Assembly: GCA_017998585.1 (NCBI GenBank)
Contig: JAGOCT010000091.1
Location: 1-6,793 of the forward strand
Length of the DNA: 6,793 nucleotides
Source of the DNA: Candidatus Cloacimonadota bacterium
Lineage (GTDB): Bacteria > Cloacimonadota > Cloacimonadia > Cloacimonadales > WRIO01
Reading direction: 5' to 3'
Position numbers and translations under genes: made by a program. The notes under the pieces are model-generated. The model had not been told where the DNA came from and did not search any database. It saw nothing but the letters and a program-made list of their open reading frames with translations. Positions 1-4,561 of this stretch are shown piece by piece; within the stretch, counting starts at the first letter, position 1, and each line of letters starts with the position of its first letter.

Positions 1-150
1 ATCCATAACAGTCAGGTATTGCCAGTATTCTTTACCGGCTTCAATTTGTGTTTCCATCCTGCCTTTTGAGAAAGCAGTCTGTACATTGGTTCTGACTACA
101 TTAGCCAGATGAGAAGGCTTGAGCGAAGTTTCACCATTATTTTTAATATT
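1..150 (-). pseudogene. Truncated Mu gpF-like phage head morphogenesis gene (fragment, runs off left edge)
   Basis: The minus strand is open for 50 codons from 150 down to the window edge and is preceded by an in-frame TAA at 151-153. The peptide contains HLANVVRTNVQTAFSKGR followed by EYWQYLTVMD. This matches the core signature of the phage Mu gpF / SPP1 gp7 minor head protein family (Phage_Mu_F), in which RTN..(S/T)A(Y/F)..GR is followed by a YW.Y..V.D stretch. These proteins act in capsid assembly. The family normally has well over 100 residues before this motif, but here only about 19 remain and there is no ATG before residue 32. The 5' part of the gene is therefore missing, and the DNA beyond 151 is AT-rich and does not look coding in any frame. 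I read it as a prophage remnant cut at about 150 by the event that placed the restriction gene next door. The rest of the gene lies outside the window, so its state there is unknown. Confidence 0.72.
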
Positions 151-263
151 TTATCTTGACAATTTATGGATTTAAGAAAAATCTTAGTCAATAAATGCAA
201 TCAGAGAGTGAGAATAAAATAGCATATTAGAAGAGATGAGTTAATTATAAAAAAATATACGTG

Positions 264-362
264 TGACTTAAGAAAGGAGAACGATAGCATAATTAGTTAT
301 ACAAACAAATTATTATTGCCGCATTCTTAAGTCAAGTCCCACTGCGTGGTTCTTAACTCAAG
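264..362. repeat. 11-bp inverted repeat plus third direct copy upstream of the restriction gene
   Basis: TGACTTAAGAA at 264-274 and TTCTTAAGTCA at 324-334 are perfect inverted copies separated by 49 bases. A third copy, TTCTTAACTCAAG at 350-362, matches 324-336 at 12 of 13 positions, with a 26-bp period. The second and third copies are separated by a small CCAC-TGC-GTGG hairpin (339-349). The array sits in the 260-base gap between the phage fragment and the restriction gene, where I see no other gene. It could be an operator set controlling the restriction gene, a dispersed intergenic repeat, or the footprint of an insertion. The sequence does not decide between these. Confidence 0.55.
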
Positions 363-409
363 GATGCTTAGTGTTAAAATGTAAAAACACCGAAAAAATT
401 AGAAAGGGG
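353..409 (+). promoter_or_regulatory. Candidate promoter and ribosome binding site of the restriction gene
   Basis: A possible -35 box TTAACT (353-358) and -10 box TAAAAT (375-380) are 16 bases apart. They are followed by a purine-rich ribosome binding site AGAAAGGGG (401-409), only four bases before the ATG at 414. The -35 lies inside the third copy of the upstream repeat, so a protein bound there would cover it. The boxes are weak and the region is AT-rich, so the promoter is tentative. The ribosome binding site is firmer and fixes the start at 414. Confidence 0.35.
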
Positions 410-413
410 TTAT

Positions 414-1490
414 ATGGCACAATCGATAGAACCAAACATAGCAGATTTGGCAAATGGATGGCTAAAGGAATATAATCTGGATTATAAATTAGAGCAGGAG
501 TCATTAAACTCAGAAATTGATAAGGCACTTTCAGATTATGCGACAAAAAATGGAGGTACAGGCGGAAACAGGCCTGATGCTAAGCTGTTATTACAAGACA
601 GGAAGCTTAATTATTATCCTGTTTTGATAGAGTATAAAGGCTATAAAGACAAGCTGGTAAAGCTTGATAAAGAGGGGCAGGTGGAAAACAAAACAGCTAA
701 AAATGAGCCAAATTTTAAGAATATAAATTCATATGCCGTAAATGGAGCGATACATTATGCCAATGCTTTACTACATCATACCAGTTACACGGATATAATT
801 GCGATCGGAGTAAGCGGATATAAGGATGAAACAGACAAGATACGCCATCAAATCGGCGTGTATTATGTTTCAAAAAGTAATTTTGGTCTGGGACAAAAAG
901 TTGGAGATTATACAGATTTGTCTTTTTTAGCTGCTGGTCACTTTGATGATTTTATTGAAAAGATAAATACTTTACAATTACCTCAAAAAGAGATAGACAA
1001 ATTAAAAGAACAAAGAGAAAAAGAGATAGATATCAGCCTGAAAAAGCTGAATAATGATATATATCAGAATGAAAAAGGCTTAGGAGAGAATGACCGTGTC
1101 TATCTGGTTGCCGCCTCAATCATAGCAACGCTTGGCATTCCCGGCAAAGTGGCTCCGCTGGAAAAATCAGATTTAAAATCTTCAAGCGAAAAAGACAATA
1201 CGGACGGAGACATCATTGTCAGAAAAATCAAAGCCTTTTTGAATGAAAAAGATCTGCCACAAGAGAAAAAAGAATTGATCGTGCGAACTTTACAAAATAC
1301 CCTTACCACAGAAAACATCAATAAAGTGAATAATGGAGAGAGTCAGCTCAAAAGAGTTTTTACAAAAATAGTGGATGATTTGGGGATATATTATAAAATA
1401 GGATTAAGCACCGATTTTACAGGAAACTCTTTAATGAAATGTATGGCTGGCTTGGTTTTACTCAGGACAAACTCAATGATGTCGTGCTAA
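414..1490 (+). CDS. Restriction-modification enzyme, N-terminal nuclease-like part (5' piece of split gene)
   Basis: The ATG at 414 follows AGAAAGGGG. Residues 1-155 look like a PD-(D/E)XK nuclease fold. P54-D55 in NRPDAKLLL is followed 18 residues later by E73-Y-K75 in PVLIEYKGYK, and then by a helix INSYAVNGAIHYANALL (105-120) that resembles the Q...Y helix of such nucleases. Residues 170-330 are helical and charged (KEIDKLKEQREKEID), then GLGENDRVYLVAASII resembles the N-terminal bundle of HsdM-type methylases. These assignments come from motif reading. The true frame ends near 1424, at TDFTG. The last 21 codons (SLMKCMAG onward, to the stop at 1490) are out-of-frame tail, because the correct continuation KLFNEMYGWLGF lies one frame back. 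On its own this piece would be a nuclease domain with no methylase or target recognition. Confidence 0.8.
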   Translation: MAQSIEPNIADLANGWLKEYNLDYKLEQESLNSEIDKALSDYATKNGGTGGNRPDAKLLLQDRKLNYYPVLIEYKGYKDKLVKLDKEGQVENKTAKNEPNFKNINSYAVNGAIHYANALLHHTSYTDIIAIGVSGYKDETDKIRHQIGVYYVSKSNFGLGQKVGDYTDLSFLAAGHFDDFIEKINTLQLPQKEIDKLKEQREKEIDISLKKLNNDIYQNEKGLGENDRVYLVAASIIATLGIPGKVAPLEKSDLKSSSEKDNTDGDIIVRKIKAFLNEKDLPQEKKELIVRTLQNTLTTENINKVNNGESQLKRVFTKIVDDLGIYYKIGLSTDFTGNSLMKCMAGLVLLRTNSMMSC

Positions 1491-2449
1491 CGCCCTCTTA
1501 TGTGGCGACCCTTTTGGTAAAACTTGCCAGAGTCAATAAAGATTCTTTCGTATGGGATTTTGCCACAGGATCAGCAGGCTTACTGGTAGCGGCTATGAAT
1601 GAAATGCTGAATGATGGCAAAGAAAGTATCCAATCTCCGGAAGCGCTTGTACAAAAAGAAATCAAAATCAAAGCTGAACAATTACTCGGATTAGAACTGC
1701 TTTCAAGTGTATATATGCTGGCAATCCTGAATATGATATTGATGGGAGATGGCAGCTCCAACATATTAAACAAAGACTCTTTGAGCGATTTCGACGGTCA
1801 TTACGGCTTTGGCAGAACCGATAACAAATTCCCTGCGGATGCTTTTGTACTCAATCCGCCTTATTCTGCAAACGGAAACGGTATGAATTTTGTGGAAAAA
1901 GCGCTTGGTATGATGAATAAAGGCTATGCTGCCATTATTATTCAGAATTCTGCCGGCTCTGGAAAAGCCAAAGATTACAATAAAAAGATACTTGAAAGAA
2001 ATACACTGCTGGCAAGCATCAAAATGCCAATCGATTTATTTATCGGAAAATCCAGCGTTCAAACCAATGTGTATGTTTTCAGGGTAAACGAAGCTCACCA
2101 AAAAAACGATGTCGTCAAGTTTATTGACTTTTCAAATGACGGCTATACCAGAACCAACCGGAAAAAAGCCAGTATCAACCTGAAAGATACAGATCATGCC
2201 AAAGAACGATATGAAGAAGTGGTCAATCTCGTTCAGTTTGGAAAAAGCCAATTGAGAATCTTTACTGAAAAAGAATACTATGAAGGGACGATAGACCCCT
2301 TAAATGGTGCAGACTGGAATCAGACAGCCCCAATTGATACAAAACCCTCTTTAGAGGACTTTAAAAAAACAGTAAGCGACTACCTTGCATGGGAAGTCTC
2401 CAATATTCTGAAACAGCAGAATAAGGGGGACGAAAGCCTGGGAAAATAG
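1439..2449 (+). CDS. N6-adenine DNA methylase part of the restriction-modification enzyme (middle piece)
   Basis: This is an HsdM-like, gamma-type amino-methyltransferase that would transfer a methyl group from S-adenosylmethionine to adenine. The frame is open from 1397, and homologous sequence starts at KLFNE just before the ATG at 1439. Numbered from that ATG, LTPSYVATLL (17-26) fits motif X, VWDFATGSAGLL (38-49) is the SAM-binding motif I, and NPPY (139-142) is the catalytic motif IV. YAAIIIQNSAGSGK and MPIDLFIGKSSVQTN follow as in HsdM proteins. The C-terminus DYLAWEVSNILKQQ then KGDESLGK leads into the stop TAG at 2447-2449. The ATG at 1439 has only a distant AGGA upstream (1421-1424), so independent translation is doubtful. 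It is probably the continuation of the 414 gene (678 residues together) after a one-base loss. The 3' end overlaps the candidate frameshift signal. Confidence 0.85.
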   Translation: MYGWLGFTQDKLNDVVLTPSYVATLLVKLARVNKDSFVWDFATGSAGLLVAAMNEMLNDGKESIQSPEALVQKEIKIKAEQLLGLELLSSVYMLAILNMILMGDGSSNILNKDSLSDFDGHYGFGRTDNKFPADAFVLNPPYSANGNGMNFVEKALGMMNKGYAAIIIQNSAGSGKAKDYNKKILERNTLLASIKMPIDLFIGKSSVQTNVYVFRVNEAHQKNDVVKFIDFSNDGYTRTNRKKASINLKDTDHAKERYEEVVNLVQFGKSQLRIFTEKEYYEGTIDPLNGADWNQTAPIDTKPSLEDFKKTVSDYLAWEVSNILKQQNKGDESLGK

Positions 2450-2490
2450 TTGCCCCACTTAACGAGAAGCTGAAAAGCGTTGAGTGGGGC
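2424..2490 (+). promoter_or_regulatory. Candidate programmed -1 ribosomal frameshift signal (SD-like, slippery heptamer, stem-loop)
   Basis: Three elements line up. AGGGGG at 2424-2429 is Shine-Dalgarno-like and ends ten bases before the heptamer. GGGAAAA at 2440-2446 is a slippery X XXY YYZ sequence phased correctly in the methylase frame (ctG GGA AAA), and the TAG stop follows at once. A stem starts after the five-base spacer TAGTT. Bases 2452-2464 (GCCCCACTTAACG) pair with 2478-2490 (CGTTGAGTGGGGC) over 13 continuous pairs, one of them G-U (2460/2482), around a 13-base loop. Slipping back one base gives ...SLGK-IVAPLNEKLKSVEWG, which runs straight into the S region. E. coli dnaX uses the same arrangement with closely similar spacing, and the lambda G-T frameshift uses GGGAAAG. 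The alternative is that one A was lost from an in-frame fusion and the stem is partly a by-product of coding sequence. Confidence 0.6.
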
Positions 2491-3597
2491 GGATTTAAGA
2501 TTGGGGAGCTGTTTGAAAAATTAAATTTAAGGTTTTTAAAACCGGTATTTGATAAAGAAAACGATATATCAAGAGAAAAAAATAAAGAGTTTGATTTACC
2601 GCTTGTCAATGCGAAAGATGGCAGTAATGGAATAATGTATTACGGCAGATCAAAAGATTTTGAAAGTGCAGAAATGACAATAGATATTGTTAATGATGGA
2701 GCCATTTCAACAGGAAATGTTTACACACAGCCTCAAAGAACAGGTGTGTTATATAATGCCTATCTTATAAAACCAAATTTTAAACCAACAGACAAAATAT
2801 TACATTTCTTAACATCAGCAATTCAAAAATCAATTAAACAAAAATACGGCTATGAAAATAAAGCCGGATGGGCAAAAGTAAAAGACGACATCATCCAACT
2901 TCCTATAAAAGACGGCAAGCCGGATTTTGAATTTATGGAGCATTTTATAGCGGAGCTGGAGGCGGAGCGTCTGGCGGAGCTGGAGGCGTACCTTCTGGCA
3001 AGCGGATTAAAAGACTATACCTTAACAGAGGCAGAAGAAAAGGCAATAAGGGATTTTAAACAAGACTATTTATTTTGGGATAAGTTTAAGTTTAAAACCA
3101 TTTTCAATAAAATTATTCAGGGAAGAAGACTTAAAAAAGATGATCATAAAAAGGGCTGTATCCCTTTTGTAATGGCAGGATTAACGAATACAGGTGTTGT
3201 TAATTATATTTCAAATCCAATAGCAATGTTTCCTAAAAATTCTATTACGATAGATATTTTTGGAAATACTTTCTTTAGAAATTATGATTTTGGAGCAGGG
3301 GATGATACAGGTGTATATTGGAACGATGAAAAAAACTATTCAAAAGAAATCATGTTATTTTTTGCTACTTCAATGGGGAAATCTTTATCAGGGAAATTTG
3401 ATTTTGGTAAAAAACTAAGGAGTTCTCAAAGTTTAGATTTTTTAATGAATCTTCCCTGCAAAAACAATGAGCCGGATTATTCGATGATGGAAACATTTAT
3501 ATCAGCCATTCAGAAGTTAGTGATTAAAGAGGTGGTATTGTATGCAGACAGAAAGATAGAAGCAAGCCAAAAAATCGTTAACAGAAACCAGAAATAG
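2446..3597 (+). CDS. Specificity (S) region with two target-recognition domains; no start codon of its own
   Basis: This is HsdS-like DNA recognition sequence. The frame opens after TAA 2422-2424, and S-like sequence begins by 2446 (IVAPLNEKLKSVEWGGFKIG). There is no ATG, GTG or TTG until the ATG at 2635, which lies inside the first domain, so translation should come by fusion from the methylase frame. Domain 1 runs from about 2482 to 2990: VEWGGFKIGELFEKL, PLVNAKDGSNGIMYYG, then IIQLPIKDGKPDFEFMEHFI. A charged helix with AELEAERLAELEAYLL separates it from domain 2, about 3070-3590. Domain 2 repeats the plan: LFWDKFKFKTIFNKIIQGRR, IPFVMAGLTNTGVVNYI, then MNLPCKNNEPDYSMMETFI. Each domain would read half of a bipartite DNA target. 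The end at NRNQK looks natural. If initiation at 2635 does occur, it makes a 320-residue protein lacking the start of domain 1. Confidence 0.82.
   Translation: MVAPLNEKLKSVEWGGFKIGELFEKLNLRFLKPVFDKENDISREKNKEFDLPLVNAKDGSNGIMYYGRSKDFESAEMTIDIVNDGAISTGNVYTQPQRTGVLYNAYLIKPNFKPTDKILHFLTSAIQKSIKQKYGYENKAGWAKVKDDIIQLPIKDGKPDFEFMEHFIAELEAERLAELEAYLLASGLKDYTLTEAEEKAIRDFKQDYLFWDKFKFKTIFNKIIQGRRLKKDDHKKGCIPFVMAGLTNTGVVNYISNPIAMFPKNSITIDIFGNTFFRNYDFGAGDDTGVYWNDEKNYSKEIMLFFATSMGKSLSGKFDFGKKLRSSQSLDFLMNLPCKNNEPDYSMMETFISAIQKLVIKEVVLYADRKIEASQKIVNRNQK
2950..2988 (+). repeat. 15-bp in-frame direct repeat in the inter-domain helix of the S region
   Basis: GCGGAGCTGGAGGCG occurs at 2950-2964 and again at 2974-2988, a 24-bp period that encodes the eight-residue units AELEAERL and AELEAYLL. 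The stretch is strikingly GC-rich against the AT-rich gene around it. It falls in the helical spacer between the two target-recognition domains. In the EcoR124 family the number of short repeats in this same place sets the distance between the two half-sites of the target, so a copy-number change here could alter specificity. That functional link is inference by analogy. Confidence 0.6.
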
Positions 3598-3642
3598 ACT
3601 TTATCCCACCTCTCACAAGTTAGTTGCAGAGCAGGCAAATGC

Positions 3643-3688
3643 TTTCATCGATTAAGTGCTTCACATAATGATGAAACTGCTTATAAGC
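3643..3688. terminator. Hairpin and palindrome downstream of the S region
   Basis: TTTCATCGATTA (3643-3654) pairs with TAATGATGAAA (3666-3676) over eleven base pairs, with one bulged G at 3650 and an 11-base loop. Two bases later comes a perfect ten-base palindrome, GCTTATAAGC (3679-3688). The structures lie between the plus-strand restriction gene and the minus-strand small gene, which converge here, so a bidirectional transcription end is plausible. Neither strand shows a clear T-run after the stem, so it is not a classic intrinsic terminator. Confidence 0.3.
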
Positions 3689-3753
3689 TTGCATTACAAT
3701 GCAAACAAGGATGTTTGCACTACGATCTTTCGCAATCTGGTAGTTTGTGTTAC
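3686..3753. repeat. Degenerate REP-like array with consensus GYTTGYNNTAC
   Basis: Three diverged units stand in a row: AGCTTGCATTAC (3686-3697), TGTTTGCACTAC (3712-3723) and AGTTTGTGTTAC (3742-3753). The middle one is the right arm of an 8-bp hairpin, TGCAAACA-AGGA-TGTTTGCA (3700-3719). A further relative lies at 4476-4495. The stop codon of the minus-strand small gene (3750-3752) is inside the last unit. Such stem-forming words between genes resemble REP elements. Whether they recur elsewhere in the genome cannot be seen here. Confidence 0.45.
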
Positions 3754-4082
3754 AAGCTCCCCAGTTCTTTGAGAATAACATCCAGTTGAAAGTTTTTAAG
3801 GTCGATCGGAGTTAGTTTGGAGAGCATTTCCTGTGTGATTTTGTTGGTTTTGATCAAATTGTAATAGATTTCGTGTATCATCGCTAAATGCTGATCCCCT
3901 GTCAGTTGGAAGAAGTCCAGATTCTTTTCCTTGAGAATTCTTTTGAATTCTTCCATGTTTAGATTCTCTATTGTCGTTATCATGTCCAGATTTTCGATTT
4001 CTTCCTGTGTCAATGGAACCTTTATGACGAGATCTTGTAAAGATTTCTTTTTTCTTCGTAATGAGCGTTCTTGCTTCTGCAT
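3750..4082 (-). CDS. Hypothetical small protein, lysine- and glutamate-rich, mostly helical
   Basis: I do not recognise this 110-residue protein. It has no cysteine, no signal peptide and no membrane segment. The N-terminus is strongly basic (RSLRRKKKSLQ). The rest is a series of amphipathic, leucine-rich helices, such as PLTQEEIENLD, NMEEFKRILKEKNLDFF and KLTPIDLKNFQLDVILKEL. The composition is protein-like, whereas the overlapping frame on the same strand (Asn/Ser/Arg-rich after about 4040) looks like a shadow. The start at 4082 is supported by GGAGGG at 4091-4096, eight bases upstream. However, the neighbouring frame also looks protein-like before the A-run at 4048-4053, so the start may be an artefact of a one-base insertion. 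The stop codon falls in a REP-like unit. It lies on the same strand as the phage fragment at 1-150, but a phage origin is only a guess. Confidence 0.5.
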   Translation of the reverse strand: MQKQERSLRRKKKSLQDLVIKVPLTQEEIENLDMITTIENLNMEEFKRILKEKNLDFFQLTGDQHLAMIHEIYYNLIKTNKITQEMLSKLTPIDLKNFQLDVILKELGSL

Positions 4083-4173
4083 TGGTCAAGCCCTCCATAT
4101 TCTCTGAGTTTATATCAGCATCAGTTCTGGAGAGAATTTTGTCAAGTTTATCCTGATAAATATTTCTAATTTT
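4083..4173 (-). pseudogene. Possible frameshifted 5' part of the hypothetical small gene
   Basis: In the frame containing the ATG at 4098, the minus strand is open from 4173 (after TAA at 4174-4176). It reads RNIYQDKLDKILSRTDADIN, then MEGLTNAEARTLITKKK, before its quality falls off. Joining it to the 110-residue frame at the run of six A's (4048-4053) gives ...AEARTLITKKKKSLQDLVIKV..., a natural-looking helix. The join needs one base fewer in that run. The 5' stretch has no recognised start before the ATG at 4098 and no good promoter. Either the gene is frameshifted or this part is untranslated leader that happens to be open. Confidence 0.3.
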
Positions 4174-4348
4174 TTATAAGTCTTAATCGGAGGGTATATG
4201 ACGATTATCATAATAATTATTTAAATCTGGAGAGAATATATCAATCAGTATCTGAGCTAAGGCTTCTCTTTGATTTGAACTGGATTTATTTTATCATTTT
4301 TGAAAAAATAACTTGCAACATTTCAGAAATTGATTATAATTATTTTCA

Positions 4349-4413
4349 GAGGATAGCTTGTTTGGTGTGCCAGGGGTTCTTAGCTTGAAGCTACCAGATT
4401 TAGAACCATCCTC
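4349..4413. other. Nested stem structure in the intergenic region
   Basis: GAGGAT (4349-4354) pairs with ATCCTC (4408-4413). Directly inside its 3' arm, GGTTCT (4375-4380) pairs with AGAACC (4402-4407). TAGCTT (4381-4386) can then fold against AAGCTA (4388-4393), though the tip would open to a small loop. A further short hairpin, TGG-TGTG-CCA, lies on the 5' side. Three adjoining stems in 65 bases suggest a folded RNA or a DNA hairpin element. I recognise no riboswitch or known RNA family, and chance is not excluded. Confidence 0.3.
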
Positions 4414-4474
4414 GCTTATTTTGATCAGGTTATCTTTTAATCAGACTATGTTGGTATTGAAACGTCAACATACA

Positions 4475-4495
4475 CAAGCTGGTAGCTTGCGATAC
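4475..4495. repeat. REP-like hairpin unit related to the 3734-3753 copy
   Basis: CAAGCT-GGT-AGCTTG (4475-4489) is a perfect six-base-pair hairpin followed by CGATAC. Bases 4476-4495 match 3734-3753 at 16 of 20 positions. The same CTGGTAG core appears inverted within 4388-4400 (AAGCTACCAGATT). Two direct and one inverted copies within 770 bases indicate a small repeat family. Confidence 0.45.
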
Positions 4496-4561
4496 TTTTA
4501 ATCAGATTTGAACTGACCCGATTTGAGGTTATGTGAATGATCATTATTCTACAATCATATC

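Larger units (their letters stand above)
414..3597 (+). pseudogene. Reconstructed RMS restriction-modification gene (type IIB/IIG-like), broken in reading frame twice
   Basis: Read through two -1 shifts, this stretch encodes one continuous enzyme. The order is a nuclease-like domain, a helical linker, an N6-adenine methylase and two target-recognition domains, 1061 residues in all. The first shift is at the AAA run 1424-1426. The second is at the GGGAAAA run 2440-2446, just before the methylase stop. No separate HsdR-type helicase/translocase gene is present. A nuclease fused to the methylase is the plan of type IIB and IIG enzymes: BcgI keeps S separate, while AloI fuses all three parts. Two target-recognition domains predict a bipartite recognition sequence. 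The first shift looks like damage or a sequencing error. The second may be programmed frameshifting. If both are real mutations the locus is a dead gene, so I label it pseudogene with reservation. Confidence 0.5.

Noticed and set aside
166..222. 18-codon plus-strand ORF starting MDLRKILVNK
   Set aside because: Short, in AT-rich DNA, no ribosome binding site, and the nearby TTGACA (156-161) has no matching -10 at normal spacing.
1424..1430. Programmed frameshifting at the first break (GGAAACT) as at 2440
   Set aside because: The phased heptamer A GGA AAC does not follow X XXY YYZ, the P-site tRNA would pair poorly after slipping, and no strong downstream stem or suitably spaced SD-like element is seen.
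1100..2609. Minus-strand open frames opposite the restriction gene (1100-1321, 1498-1773, 2361-2609)
   Set aside because: Serine/phenylalanine-rich antisense shadows of the RM gene, with no motifs or ribosome binding sites of note.
414..3597. Classical three-subunit type I (HsdRMS) system
   Set aside because: No HsdR-like helicase sequence is present, and the methylase chain carries its own nuclease-like N-terminus, so a type IIB/IIG-like plan fits better. The flanks are not visible, so this is not absolute.
3598..3760. CRISPR array in the repeat-rich segment
   Set aside because: Units are short, diverged and unevenly spaced (26 and 30 bases); there are no identical repeats with unique spacers and no cas genes.
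4047..4053. A AAA AAG slippery heptamer (minus strand) in the small hypothetical gene
   Set aside because: It is correctly phased in the 4082 frame, but a -1 slip leads into an Asn/Ser/Arg-rich shadow frame, and the plausible join runs in the opposite (+1) direction. No good stem was noticed.
4198..4224. Tiny plus-strand ORF MTIIIIII after GGAGGG
   Set aside because: Eight codons of AT-rich repeat with only three bases between GGAGGG and ATG; no reason to think it is translated.
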